A stretch of DNA of 64,000 nucleotides from Lepidurus packardi (Eukaryota; Arthropoda; Branchiopoda; Notostraca; Triopsidae): positions 11,941,235 through 12,005,234 of the forward strand of contig JAKZAN010000004.1 in the NCBI GenBank assembly GCA_023053545.1. The letters run 5' to 3'. The notes under the pieces are model-generated. The model ran no database searches, was not told where the DNA came from, and saw nothing but the letters and a program-made list of their open reading frames with translations. A program made the translations under genes and the position numbers. Each line of letters begins with the position of its first letter. Position 1 is the first letter of the stretch. Shown here in pieces: positions 46,300 through 59,764 of this stretch.

Positions 46300-47255
46300 T
46301 GAAATTACATTGTGAAATAACGAAATTACAAACTTAACTAAACAGTTAACTTAACACAAACAACCATATAAATACTGTTTTGAAATTCAACACAATAATA
46401 GAGGAAAGTGTTTTGATATTCAAACTATAAGTAAATTTGAAAATTGCTACGGAATCATCGCATTTGAAACATACCATTCTTTCAATTCCGTTCCAATTCA
46501 ACGAACTCATTTCACCAACAATATTTCATTTCACCGCTGTTTCAATAAGAAACTAATGTGTCAATAATACCAAAATAATCTATAATAACGATAATAATGC
46601 AGAATAATAATACTAAAAATGAATCATTCAAAATAGGGATCCTAAACAATATTAATCATGTGAGAATAGTGTCCTATATAAATACTGTTTTGAATTGAAC
46701 ACAATAATAGAGAAAAGTGTTTTGATATTCAAAATAAGACTCAATTTGAAAATTGCTACGGAATCATCACATTTGAAACATACCATTCTTTCAATTCCGT
46801 TCCAATTCAACGAGCTCATTTCACCAACAATACACTGCTCTTTAAATAAGACATTAATGTGTCAATAATACGAAAATAATCTATAATAATGATAATAATG
46901 CAGAATAATAATGCTCAAAATGAATCATGGAGCTCATTTCACCAACAATGTTTCATTTCATTTCACAAACAATATTTCATTTCACAAACAATACACTGCT
47001 CTTTAAATAAGAAATTAATATGTCAATAATACGAAAATAATCTATAATAACGATAATAATGCTAAAAATGAATCATGGAACTCATTTCACCAACACTATT
47101 TCATTTCACCGCTTAAATAAGAAACTCATTTCTCAATAATACGAAAGTAATCTATAGTAATGATAATAATGCAGAATAATAATACTAAAAATGAAGCATT
47201 CAAAATAGGGATCCTAAACCATATTAATCATGTGAGAATAGTGTCGTGTAAGCAA
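46300..47255. repeat. Degenerate repeat array, about 300 bp, four copies
   Basis: Units share AAATTGCTACGGAATCATC, CATACCATTCTTTCAATTCC, GAGCTCATTTCACCAACAAT and ATAATGCAGAATAATAATAC. The first two copies (about 46370 and 46680) are near full length; the third and fourth are shortened. Confidence 0.85.
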
Positions 47256-48481
47256 AAAACGTTCCTTATTTGAATTCAAGAAACTCATTAAGCCCATTGA
47301 GTTGTTAATGGTCACTCATTTTTCGAGTTCCGCCACTTAGATCTCCAAAGGTGTAATCCTCTGTCTTCGTTTTCGTCTTTCTCTCTTTCTTTTCTCTTTA
47401 TCCCTATCTCTTTTGCCTTGTGTTCCCCTCCTATTTCACACACATGTAGCGAAATAGAAAGAGAGAGAGAGAAGAAGAAGCATGAGCTTGTTTTGAACTG
47501 CTCTTTCTTGAGTTTAGGAAAGTTTTGGGTTGCCAACGAAAACGAATTGGGGACAGTAAATCATTTTCTTATTCTTATTTCATTTTTTCTTCTATTTTGC
47601 GTTATTTTCTTATCCCATCTTCTTTTCCTTCTTAGAAAAAGAACAGAAGAAGAGGTAGAGCGATGAAAATCTACTGGAAAGAAAACATCTAGCTTAAATA
47701 GGGTCGTTTTCCTTCGATTATCACCCAAACGCGAAATTAAGAAACCGAAACCAAATTAAAAACCCGCCAATTTTTTAGTCCGGGAACGGAGGAATTTTGC
47801 TTTCTGAAAGCCAAGGAGAAGCGAGATAAGATCAAATGTATCTATCCAAATCTGTGCCATTCTTCATTTTCTCATCTCTCTCTTCTTCCCCCCCCCCCCA
47901 CCCCCTCTTGCAATTGAATTGTACTCGTACTCTTACTCTTGTCTCTTATTTTCGCTCCAAGAATCTCAAATCATCTCAACAGACCCATAATGCAACGTCA
48001 AACATCCTCTGACGTCACAACAATGTGTTCCAATGTAAATCATTCCAATATGTCTTCTTCGCCTTTTTAACTCAATTTCGCAACTTTCAGAGTGGAATGA
48101 GACGGAGAAAAAGTTGGCAATTTTTCGGATCGAGTCACAATCAATCGATAGCACGCCATGTGTACTACTCTTGTCTTTTAGAATATGAACCAGACGAAGC
48201 AAAAGAACCCAAGAGGGGGGGGGGGAGGTTAATGGAGGTTGGCGTGACGTCATTTCCGGGAATCAAAACCGGACTGTTTCATTCCAAGGAAATCCTGACA
48301 CATTCTTTCTCGTAATAAGTTGAATTACTCCAACTTTTCGAGGAAACTTGGAGCTAATTAAGCCCCTCAATTAGAGTTTAATTCTATGTGTTATGGCATT
48401 CAAATTTCTGTTAAGTTACATCGAATTTCGTGGCATTTGGGGTTAATTGACTCTTGTAAAAATGTAAATATTTCTTGTAAA
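47256..48481. other. No gene seen; purine and pyrimidine tracts
   Basis: Contains a CT-rich stretch, a (GA) tract near 47458-47480, a C-run at 47889-47898 and a G-run near 48215-48225. Open frames on both strands are low complexity. Confidence 0.5.
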
Positions 48482-48790
48482 TATTGTAAAAATGAATTAA
48501 CGTACAAAGACAATGCAATGAAATCCAAGGGAACATAAATTTATAAACATTTATAAAATTTATAAAATAAATATTAAAAATAAAAATATAAATATATATG
48601 AAATATATAATAAAATAAAAATATAATTTATAAATTTATAAAATTTTATAAACATAAAATTCAATATCTCCATATTGAATTTTATGTTTATAAAATTTTA
48701 TAAAATTCAATATGGAGATATTGAATTTTATGTTCCCTTGGATTTCATTGCATTTTCTTTGTACGTTAAATCATTTTTACAATATTCTTG
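48482..48790. mobile_element. Long hairpin, foldback/MITE-like
   Basis: Arms of about 60 bp are inverted copies: CAATGCAATGAAATCCAAGG with flanking GTACAAAGA and GGAACATAAA at 48482-48540, and the reverse complement at 48730-48790. The centre holds two further inverted words (AAATTCAATAT-ctcc/ggag-ATATTGAATTT) and an AT-only tract, so the whole block can fold on itself. Confidence 0.8.
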
Positions 48791-49949
48791 TTTTTATTCA
48801 ACGACTGCAGGTTAAGTTAATCTGAATATTCAAGTCACGTTCGGTGAATTTACTCTCCATCGTAAATTGAATTCTACGTTAAATTGCTTTTAATTGCATT
48901 GGATGTGTTTGGTAACTTACTCCGAGTCACTTCGACTTACTCCTCACTGATTACTTAACTTCAGACCCAATAAATAGGCGGCAACGAGCAGTGCTCACGC
49001 TGAGATAAATTTAAAAAAAGAAAAAAAATAAAAAAAAAAATCGAGTTTCGTGTCACTCTTCGAATTTGCGCTGCATCGTAATTGAATTCTAGGTTAATTT
49101 GCATTTTTTATATTAAAGTGTTAGTTGTAGTTATATTAAAGTGTAGTTGAGTTTTGTATTGTTTTAATTTACGAGTTTGGCCGCGAACGAATTTGTGAGG
49201 GACAAAGACGATTGCAATGCAGTTTGGTTGGCTAAAGGAAGGTTAACGCCAAAACCGGTTAAAGGAATTATTATTTTTTTTTTTTTTTTTTTTTTTTTTA
49301 CTAAACGAAATAACGTTCTCAACGTTTATTTTCTACCCTTTATCCCTTCCAGAGATACTTTGAAGACTTTTTCGAGTCCTTTGGTAGTTGTCTTTAGCCG
49401 TTGAAGATATTTTTTTTCCTAGTGGCTATTTTTATATCTAATAGTATCCACTACACATTACTAATAGTAATGTTCTCTATTTAAAAAAAATGGCGTTATT
49501 TTCTAGTGAATTTTCGACCGAGTCCGATAAGCTTGCAGGTATAATAAATAAGAGAGAAAACACAAGTTTGTGAGAGCTAAAGGGCACCGGAAGCCGTGTC
49601 AAGTTTTAGAAAGTTGGTCAAATAGTCAAATACGAAAATACCCCACAGCCCAGTTGGGCGAGCTTAAGCTCCTCCCCCCCCCCCCCTTTTTAGCCTAGCT
49701 GGAGTCCCCCACGTCGCTTTTGTTTTCCCCTTGCTGGTCTTGTTCCACAAGGTCAACTGCTAATGAACGTATACATGCGTCTACACGCGCAATCAACGCG
49801 TTTGGATAATATAATCTATATTTGATAAAAAATAATTTTCACTTCAAATTCCTCATTTGTATCACTGGCTTCTTCATTAAGCCTTATAGAGCCGGAATGA
49901 TGCACTTTTTTTAATGAAACTGGAATGATTAACCGTAAGAAAATTGTAA
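48791..49949. other. No gene seen
   Basis: AT-rich sequence with a T-tract of about 30 bases at 49271-49299 and a C-run near 49675. A short frame at 49177-49404 crosses the T-tract and is not credible. Confidence 0.5.
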
Positions 49950-50995
49950 ATTGCGAAATGAGAATTCCGCCATGGCCCAAACTTTACCTTCTCTGGTCGC
50001 TTAATTATTTTTTTTTTCCTTTTTTTTTAAGACAAAAATGAGGAAAATCATTCAATAAAAAAATAGTAAAAAAAAAATAAAGGACGGAGAAATAATGAAA
50101 ATAGGGCCCGAAAATTCTAAATTTCAAAATGTAAATTGCAAAATTCCGCAATGGCCAAAATTTTACTTTCTCTGGTCACTTAATTTTTTCCCTTTTTTTA
50201 AGACAAAAATGAGGAAAATCATTCAATAAAAAAAAATAGTAAAAAAAAAAAAATTAAGGACGGAGAAATAATAAAAATAGGGCCCGAAAATTGTAAATTT
50301 CAAAATGTAAATTGCAAAATTCCGCAATGGCCAAAACTTTACTTTCTCTGGTCGCTTAATTATTTTTTTTCTTTTTTTTTGAGACAAAATTGAGGAAAAT
50401 CATTCAATAAAAAAAAAATAGTAAAAAAAAATTAAGGACGGAGAAATAATAAAAATAGGGCCCGAAAATTGTAAATTTCAAAATGTAAATTGCAAAATTC
50501 CGCAATGGCCAAAACTTTACTTTCTCTGGTCGCTTAATTATTTTTTTTCTTTTTTTTTGAGACAAAATTGAGGAAAATCATTCAATAAAAAAAAAATAGT
50601 AAAAAAAAATTAAGGACGGAGAAATAATAAAAATAGGGCCCGAAAATTGTAAATTTCAAAATGTAAATTGCAAAATTCCGCAATGGCCAAAACTTTACTT
50701 TCTCTGGTCGCTTAATTTTTTTTCTTTTTTTTTTTTAAGACAATATGGGGAAAATCATTCAATAAAAAAATAGTAAAAAAAAATAAAGGACAGAGAAATA
50801 ATGAAAATAGGGCCCCGATAATTGTAAATTGCAAAATGAGAATTCCGCAGTGGCCCAAACTTTACCTTCTCTGGTCGCTTAATTATTTTTTTCCCTTTTT
50901 TTAAGACAAAAATGAGGAAAATCATTCAATAAAAAAATTGTAAAAAAAAAAATAAAGGACGGAGAAATAATGAATATAGGGCCCCGAAAATAAGC
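49950..50995. repeat. Six-copy array of about 175 bp
   Basis: Units share AATTCCGCAATGGCC, AAACTTTACTTTCTCTGGTC, GAGGAAAATCATTCAATAAA, AAGGACGGAGAAATAAT and AATAGGGCCCGAAAATTGTA. Copies lie near 49966, 50147, 50320, 50498, 50677 and 50845. The middle two or three are nearly identical, the outer ones diverged. Confidence 0.92.
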
Positions 50996-51654
50996 TAAGG
51001 AACGCTGGGAACAAATTGGGTTGCTATGGCAACTCTGGGATACTAACTTGACAAGGAGCTTCAAAAAGTTCAAGTCGAAAACGAAAACTCTTTTCTGCGA
51101 TCGAGAGCGAGAGCGAGAGAGAGAGAAAAGCGCGAGAAAAGAAAAAGAAAAAAACAAATAAAAACTAATCCCCGAAAAAATAGTTACGAGAAATTGTTGC
51201 CGTGTTTAGCTAGAGTGCAAGCAAGTCCTTTGAGAACCCCCTCCCGTTTCACAACAGCCTTTGATCCGACATATTTATAGCCGCCCTTCTTGGAATGCAT
51301 TATTGTCTAATCAGACTTGAAACCTTCTCCTCCTTTCGATCGCGTAAACCGAATTATTGAAAGCCCCTTCGTTTCTTCTTGAGTTACCTCTTCATTTTTA
51401 ATGACGTCCAATAAAGAGATGCATCCGAAAGTTTTCCTTTTGGTTCATTCTGCCTCATTACTGTACTCGTTCTTCTTCCGCTCATTTACTCTCCTTAATG
51501 TGCTGTTTTCATCGTAATGAATTGGAGCATTTTGAACTCAATTTTAGTACCGTTCTATTCAGATTGTAATTTTTCTTGTAGGCTTTTCTTTAGTAGGCTT
51601 GCGAACGTGTTTCTTTTGTGAAATATGGACAGGACTGGGTCTGTACAAACTGAA

Positions 51655-52195
51655 GGCTCTATAGCTTAGTGATGCGACAGTGACGCGAAACACTCACAGA
51701 TGGCGCTGATGTTTGTTATGGTTTGGCCTTAAGGTATACGGGAGTCTTAAGGCAGCTAGCAGGAGGAAATTCGGAACAACTTGAAAGCCAGTGCGTTTAA
51801 GCTTACTAATAGGTAGTTCATAACCAATAAACAACGTTTTCTAATGAGTAAGACATTAGCCATATGCACATGAAGTTTGCAACTCGGAGAAATTAGCCAA
51901 CAATCTGTCCTTTGGTTGTGCACTAGCTGCTAAGAGAATAAAACGTTTGCGTTCAAATCTGACGAGCCGCTTTCGAGGAAATTTTTGGGGGGGTTCCGAA
52001 ACTTTGACAACTTGATCTGGGACATTGTGCTGCTGCTCCTGCAAACTGTCGGGACACATTGTGCTGCCCAGAAGCAAAACAAGCTGGCGCTATTTATGTC
52101 TTTTTTAAGTTCTTACGTAAGGCTGTCGCCAAACCATAACCAACATCAGCGCCATCTGTGAGTGTTCCGCATCAATAAGCTAAGGTACACTTAAG
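51655..52195. mobile_element. MITE-like element with 65-75 bp inverted ends
   Basis: The left arm, 51657-51731 (AACACTCACAGATGGCGCTG then ATGTTTGTTATGGTTTGGC), is the reverse complement of the right arm, 52115-52190 (GCCAAACCATAACCAACATC then AGCGCCATCTGTGAGTGTT). An 11-base duplication interrupts the left arm. The interior of about 380 bp encodes no transposase. A solo arm also occurs at 6661-6738. Confidence 0.8.
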
Positions 52196-52760
52196 CTAAG
52201 CCTTAAAACTGTATTATTGTAATGATTATTAGTAATATTGAATTATTTACTCTATTTATGTCTTTTTTTACGTTCTTACGTAAGGCTGTCGCCAAACTGT
52301 AACACATCAGCGCCATCTGTGAGTGTTTCGCATCAATAAACTAAGGTACACTTAAGCTAAGCTAAGCCTTAAAACTGTATTATTGTAATGATTATTAGTA
52401 ATATTGAATTATTTACTCTATTTATGTCTTTTTTTACGTTCTTACGTAAGGCTGTCGCCAAACTGTAACACATCAGCGCCATCTGTGAGTGTTTCGCATC
52501 AATAAACTAAGGTACACTTAAGCTAAGCTAAGCCTTAAAACTGTATTATTGTAATGATTATTAGTAATATTGAATTATTTACTCTATTTATGTCTTTTTT
52601 TACGTTCTTACGTAAGGCTGTCGCCCAACCATAACCAACATCAGCGCCATCTGTGAGTGTTTCGCATCAATAAGTTAAGGTACACTTAAGCTAAGCTAAG
52701 CCTTAAAACTGTATTATTGTAAGGATTATTAGTAATATTGAATTATTTCCTCTATTTATT
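52100..52760. repeat. Right-arm array, four copies of about 165 bp
   Basis: The right arm of the preceding MITE plus about 100 bp of flank (CTAAGCCTTAAAACTGTATT, GATTATTAGTAATATTGAAT, TTTTTACGTTCTTACGTAAG) is repeated in tandem, with CAGCGCCATCTGTGAGTGTT at about 52147, 52308, 52479 and 52643. Copies two and three are nearly identical. Confidence 0.88.
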
Positions 52761-54477
52761 TTTACTCTATCTATTTATTATTTACTCCATTGTTTTTTGA
52801 ATCGTAAGGGCGTTTTGAATTTGAGCCTTTTCGTGAATTTGTGAAATTTCCTGACTTTATTTTTGCATTTTTTCATTGCATTTTTGCATTTTTTCACCCA
52901 AAAATTAGCAGTAATATATTTATTCTAATAGCGGACGTAGACCTGAAAGCTTGCCAACTATTTACGAGACTTGGTCTGTCAAAACGTCAAAAGTTGGGAA
53001 GAGGGGAGTCTTTGTTTTCAATGTAGTATTCTCAGTTATTATTACGATCAATTATTCAGAGTTTATCTATCGTGTTTATAAGTAATGAAGCGAGTGCAGA
53101 GAGCACAGTGGGGACGTTAAAAAGCGCTGGAATTTTCTCGAGTTTCCCTATTGAATAATTAGGAAGGAGATTCTCTAGCCGAAGAAAAGTAATTAGGGGG
53201 TTGGAAATGGTTCAGAGAAAAAGGCGAGTTGGGAGGATGTCTACAGCGTTTTCAAACGCTCGAGACATACTTTGGGCTACGTTGGCTATTTTCTCTTATT
53301 ATTCTATTCCCTTGTTGAGCTCCTTTCCTTTTTTCCCCCTCTTTTTTCCTTTCGTCTTCCATTTCCAGTCGTTTGCTTTTCCAAACCCTGCAGGCTTTCA
53401 AATGTTAGCTCCGCCCTGCTGATCCGGTACGCAATGTTTCCCAACCTTTTTTTTTAAAATGATTTATTAAGGGGTTGTATGTAATGAATCTTAATTCAAC
53501 ATTTTTTTGATAATTCAACATTTTTTGGATAAAAAATGTTGAATTTTTTTGCTAATTTTTTTGGAAAAAGCTATTTTTTTTCAAAAAAGCTAATTTTTTT
53601 GCTAAAAAATTTTGAATTTTTTTGCTAATTTTTTTGAAAAAAGCTAATTTTTTTTATAAAAAATGTTGAATTTTTACCAAGTTTCAGAATTCCTGTACTT
53701 GTATTAGAGTAGACCCAGGTTACTTAAGCTAATTTTGAAGATAAGTAAATACATTCAAGGTGAATTTCAATCTTCCAATTCTTTTCATACTCGTAATAGG
53801 ATAGAATACTCCAATACTCTTTGCAACACTAATTTTGATCTTGAAACTTGGTAATAGTAACGTAATATTAATCGAACAATTAGGAAGAATTAGGGTCAAA
53901 CAATCGATTCAATTATGAATCGATTCTTAATCAAAATGACTCGATAGTTATGGTACTAATGGATGTTTTGGGTTGTTTAGAATCGTTCAAAAGGTTTGAG
54001 ATTGTAGCTGAATTTGCCCACAAGTTGATGTGATTCTAAAAGATTCTTTCTTTTCTTTTTTTTTTTTAGAAAATAGTTTTTATAATTTAATTAATATATA
54101 TAATAATATAATTTTTTAGATAAATAGAGTTATGCACAGTGAAAATGATAGCAAGATAAGAACAAAGATACTGCTATTTATTTTTCGTAGAAGCAAGTAA
54201 TCTCCTCTTTACGTCGAATGGCCTTTGAATTCGTAAAGAAGCATGTTTCCCATCAAGGATCCGATACGAATTGCCTGATTCCAGGAATCAGAAAGGAAAA
54301 CTTGAGGTTAGACTGGGGCGTTTCAAAACTGCCTTTTTGGCTGGGAGAAAAAAGGAATTTGACTCCCAACTTTCCTATTTACTATTCGCATCGTAACATG
54401 AAAACCCGTTCTAAATTTAGGGAGTTTTCCCTCGGAGAAAGGTCAGAATTTAAATGCCCGTCAAAGAATCTCCACCG

Positions 54478-54479
<2 letters not shown>
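52761..54479. other. No gene seen; short A/T repeats
   Basis: At 53445-53680 there are short degenerate repeats of TTTTTTGCTAATTTTTTTG and AAAAAATGTTGAATTTTT. Open frames near 53201-53457 and 54218-54541 have no family resemblance. Confidence 0.5.

Positions 54480-54537
<58 letters not shown>
54480..54537. repeat. Poly-T tract of about 58 bases
   Basis: An uninterrupted T run, the longest homopolymer in the window. Read on the minus strand it is a poly-A tract, which could mark a retroposed sequence to one side, but no such element was recognised. Confidence 0.9.
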
Positions 54538-54539
<2 letters not shown>

Positions 54540-54541
<2 letters not shown>

Positions 54542-54945
54542 GCCCGTTGCCAAAGTTTATTATTGGGTTGATGTAAGCAACATTCAATTCTATGTATTTT
54601 ATATTTTAAGATTTGTATTTCCTATTTGATTTGATTTCTGTATTTTTATTTATCTTATTATATTTATTTTATTCTATTTTTATTTATTTTATTTTATTTA
54701 TTTCCATTTTCTTATGTTTAATTTACGTAAGAGCTATTTTTATTTTGAATACACAGGTAATTATTACTGTTTAAAGTTTATTATTGGTTTGATGTAACCA
54801 ACATTCAATTCTATGTATTTTATATTGTAAGATTTGATTTCCTATTTTATTTGATTTCTGTATTTTTATTTATATTCTATTTTTATTTATTTTATTTATT
54901 TCAGTTTTCTTATTTTTAATTTACGTAAGATTATTCCTATTTAGG
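54540..54945. repeat. Two-copy direct repeat of about 230 bp
   Basis: Words AACATTCAATTCTATGTATT, TTTCTGTATTTTTATTTAT and TTTAATTTACGTAAGA occur in the same order twice (about 54555 and 54785), directly after the poly-T tract. Confidence 0.8.
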
Positions 54946-57164
54946 AAGAAAAACTCTTTTGAAAATGATCCCCAAGCATGAAAATCGGGGAAATCGCAAA
55001 CTGTCGTCATCAATAATGAAATCCTAACCTGAAAGGGGAAAAAGGGGAGGAAGGGGAGGAGGTGGCTTGTAAAAGGGGTGCTTATTTTGCACTGACTGCG
55101 TCAACTAATACCAATAGCAAAGTTTCACATGGTGCAACAACTGCTGCTATGCCTTTTGCCTTCATGTCGCTAAGCACCGCTATTGATTGCCAAGTAGGGA
55201 GGGCCCTTTTCCCGAAAAACAGGGGGAGGGAAGGTGGGGGGAGGGGGGGTTGGGATAGGAATGGAGAGAATGCATAGAACGGCGCTTGGCTCAAGGAACA
55301 AGCAAAAAGGGGGAGGCTAAAATAGAGACTGCTTCAACCCCCCCACCCCCACCCCCCCTTCTTTTCCCTTGTATGTTTATGATGATATCGCCCATATATG
55401 ACAAACGTTCCAAATCTTATAAAAGTGCCCCATTTCTGTTTTCCCTTCCAAGAAAAGCAAAAGATCCTCCATTTCCCCCTCGTTTTTTGTCTATTTTCCC
55501 GTAACTATCGTTTACTTCCTGCATTTTTTTCGTCTATTTTCCCGTACCTGTCTACTTTCCGCCTTTTTCGTCTATTTTCCCCTACTTTTTTTTTTATTCC
55601 GAAAGACCTCGGATGAAAAATTCAAAAGCAATGCTTTAAAATAACAAGCTGAAAAAAACACTGAAAAAAAAAAAAACACTTTTTTAAAAAAAAACGCTTA
55701 AAAAAAAACTTTCAAATAACACTTTATTTTCATAGAACGACCTAGAACACAAGATTTAAATAGGTATTTATTTTATTTTTTATTCAATAGGGTATATCTA
55801 TGCCTATTTAGTCATAATGAGGGTGGATTCTTCGAAATGATTCTTTGAAATCATTTAGAACGTGTAGGAAATGTCTTTTTATACAAATTAGAGGTTCTTG
55901 ATTAATGAAACAGTCGTAAACTTTGGGGCATGGAAGGTTTTAGATTAGAAGAGAGCGGGAGGGGAGACGGGGGGGGGGAGGAGGAAGGAGAATTCGTCGA
56001 TTGACTGCGTGACAGGATATGCTAAATTGCTCTTAATTCCTTTGACAATGAAATAGAGAGAGGGAAAATAAAAATAAAAAATGAGGGGGGGGGGGGAGAT
56101 GATAAGAAAAAAAAAAAAAAAAAAAAAGTTGTCCCGCATCATGTTTTGCACCGAGTCCGAAAAGGCGTGATGATGCCTCAGGGCATACAGGGAAAGACAG
56201 GTGTGAGCATAAACAGTATTTGTATGCATTTTGGGTTGGGTCATAGGAAAATGAAATAGGGTCCGTGAAAAACATGGCTCTGGTTGTGTCTACGTTATTA
56301 GATTGGGTTGGGTGGGGTAGCTTAGAACCTGGACAGAATTTCTGTGACTGGATTGATTGATTTTTTTCGTGAATTTTCTTGAATTATTTTTTGGATTTTT
56401 TTATTTTTTATTTTATTTCATTTCGTGTTACCGAGTGAAGCATTGGGCAAATATTGGCAGGATTTGATTCATTTTTTGAAAAAATCTAGAAAAAAGTTCG
56501 TTTTCCTTTTTTCTCCCAATTTCGAGAAAAAGAGAAGCCAATCGATTTTGAAACTTGAAAGAAAGGAAATAGGGCGACAAAACAGCTATTTTGTACATGC
56601 AAATGAAGCTGTGGCTATGTAGCGCACCCCTGCTTCCCTTTGCCAACTTGGCAGAGCTCTAATTACAAAGGGGAGAGGGGGGAAAATGGGCGGAAAAGGG
56701 GGTGAACGTGTGCAAAAAAATAATAATAATAATAAAAATCGATTACTTTTAGGAAAAAAATAAAGTAAATAAAAATGGAGGAATGGATCAGGCTTGGATT
56801 TATCTCCCGAGGCAAGCTTAGTGTGCCAATGAATGGCTTATAGCTTGATTAATGCTTATTAATTACCCCTTTTATTATACGCCGATTAATATTTAAAAAA
56901 AATACCCCTTCTTTGAACGCATTTTAAAAGGGTGAGTTGGATTTATGGTTCTCTGCCAAAAGGAATCCATTTTTCATGGTATTTTGGCAGCGAAGCAAAG
57001 TAGTTTAAGAAGCGAAACAGAATACAATCGGAATTTGGAATATCGAGATCTAAAGGCCAATCAATCGATAGTCAAGTTTCGGCTAAAGTGCCTAAATTGA
57101 ATCGATTTTTTGCATCATTCAATTTCCGTTTGTTTTCCTGTTGCGGACGTGATGAATTAGGAAT
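54946..57164. other. No gene seen; G-rich and A-rich patches
   Basis: Contains clustered G-runs (about 55220-55250, 55965-55985, 56083-56098), C-runs (55338-55358) and an A-run (about 56107-56127). Frames here are low complexity. Confidence 0.5.
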
Positions 57165-57295
57165 CGATTTTTAAGGGCTGGGATCGATTTTTAGGATTTT
57201 AATCGATATTTAGGGTTTTAATGGATAGTTAGGATTTTAATCGATATTTAGGGTTTTAATAGATAGTTAGGATTTTAATCGATATTTAGGGAATA
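57165..57295. repeat. ATCGAT-containing short tandem repeat
   Basis: Three to four copies of a unit of about 38 bp built from GGATTTTAATCGATATTTAG and GGTTTTAATAGATAGTTA. Confidence 0.8.
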
Positions 57296-58314
57296 GTTCA
57301 GATTCAGGCTATGATATTCGACAAGATTTAGGTCCTTATTGAATGAAAGTGAAGGACAGGCTTAGATTGATTGGAAAGTGGGGATCATTGGGAGCGTTCC
57401 GAGTGCGAGAAATCGGAAACAAGGCTTAGTTATCGAGTTCAACCGTGTTAATCGATTCCCGTTTCCCGTGTTTAACAAGCTAAGCAAGGGAATGGGGGGA
57501 ATCTACTTGTTTGCGCTCTTTCTGTATCGATTTCTTGTAAAAGTTTGGAAAAGCCAACTAAAACAGCTGTTGTCTGAACCGTTATTAATTCCATCACCTG
57601 AACGCTATTTTAAATCCAATTAACCTTGCTAAAAAACAATCTCAACTCTAATTCCTACCCCATCAATTTGACTTATTTTACCGTTTTTTTAGATCAATTA
57701 ATTTACCTATTTGTATCTTGAAATCAATCCTAAATACACTAAATACAAGACAGTACAATAAAAAGAACCCAGAAACATTAGAAACACCCAGAACCACAGA
57801 AAATTACCCACGCTAACCACAAAATCGAACATCCAAATTTGAGAATTTATTTGGCTGTATTTTTTATTGCTTTCTATAGTTGAGTGATTTAAAACCAACG
57901 AATCCAACACATAAAAATACAATAAATTAACTACAAATGAATCAAAAGAACCCAGAAACATTCCACTCAAATCAATTCAAATGACTCGAAAATCCGCTCA
58001 AACGGATCGAATCGAAGCCATGCCTGAAATAAAAAAAAAACGAATTCAAGTGATCCTAGTCAACTCATCTTAAATTCCCTTTTTTTTATCGATGATTAAA
58101 AACGGCAGTACGGGTCATGTTGTGCATTGTAAACGAGGCAGACAATAGCGTTCTAGGGTGTGCAAAGCTCATTTGCACATGAATGTGTGCAAGTTCTAAA
58201 TCTAAGGTCAGCAGCTGCACGCATGCGTCGCTATGACAACCCTTCTCTTCCTCTTTGGCTTCCAAACTTGCTCAAAATCCTTTTTTTCTTCCTTTCTGCT
58301 TAATTCCATTAAAT
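57296..58314. other. No gene seen
   Basis: Open frames at 57378-57623 (+) and 57707-57970 (-) show no family features. The 57717-57960 stretch repeats AGAACCCAGAAACATT twice. Confidence 0.45.
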
Positions 58315-59728
58315 TCTTTCATCCTCAACTCCAACTAACGACACATTATTTTTTTTTACATGAGCCTAATGAGTCCCGAAACGAAATATTAGTTGCACAA
58401 CTACCACTAGACTCATTTTCAACCCAGTTTAAAAAAAAAAAAAAAAAAAAAATTCTCAACCGATCAAATTCATCAAGACCCCCCTCTTCTCTCAATTCAT
58501 TTCACCTCCACTTTAAGCAAAATAAATTCGAACAAGAGTCCCCCCCCCTCTTCGCTCTTCTCCTCCTTTGACGATCAGAATCTAAATTCTTAAAAATAAC
58601 TCAATAAATTCACCTATTCAGAAAATCCTACAAATCCTCAGTTTAAAAAAAAAATAAATAAAAAATATTAAAAAAAAAAATTCTCAACCGATCAAATTCA
58701 TCAAGACCCCCCTCTTCTCTCAATTCATTTCACCTCCACTTTCAATTCAATTTTTCATCCTCAACTCCAACTAACGACACATTATTTTTTTTTACATGAG
58801 CCTAATGAGTCCCGAAACGAAATGTTAGTTGCACAACTACCACTAGACTCATTTTCAACCCAGTTTAAAAAAAAAAAAAAAAATTCTCAACCGATAAAAT
58901 TCATCAAGACCCCCCTCTTCTCTCAATTCATTTCACCTCCACTTTAAGCAAAATAAATTCGAACCAGAGTCCCCTTGCTCTTCGCTCATCTCCTCCTTTG
59001 ACGATCAGAATCTAAATTCTTAAAAATAACTCAATAAATTCACCTATTCAGAAAATCCTACAAATCCTCAGTTTACAAAAAAATAAATAAAAAATATTAA
59101 AAAAAAAAAAAATTCTCAACCGATCAAATTCATCAAGACCCCCCTCTTCTCGCAATTCATTTCACCTCCACTTTCAATTCAATTTTTCATCCTCAACTCC
59201 AACTAACGACACATTATTTTTTTTTTACATGAGCCTAATGAGTCCCGAAACGAAATGTTAGTTGCACAACTAGCACTAGACTCATTTTCAACCCAGTTTA
59301 AAAAAAAAAAAAAAAAAAATTCTCAACCGATAAAATTCATCGAGACCCCCCTCTTCTCTCAATTCATTTCACCTCCACTTTAAGCAAAATAAATTCGAAC
59401 CAGAGTCCCCCCCTCTTCGCTCATCTCCTCCTTTGACGATCAGAATCTAAATTCTTAAAAATAACTCAATAAATTCACCTATTCAGAAAATCCTACAAAT
59501 CCTCAGTTTAAAAAAAAAAAAATTAAAAAAATTAAAAAAAAAAAAAAATTCTCAACCGATCAAATTCATCAAGACCCCCCTCTTCTCTCAATTCATTTCA
59601 CCTCCACTTTCAATTCAATTTTTCATCTCAACTCCAACTAACGACACATTATTTTTTTTTACATGAGCCTAATGAGTACCGAAACGAAATGTTAGTTGCA
59701 CAACTACCACTAGACTCATTTTCAACCC

Positions 59729-59764
<36 letters not shown>

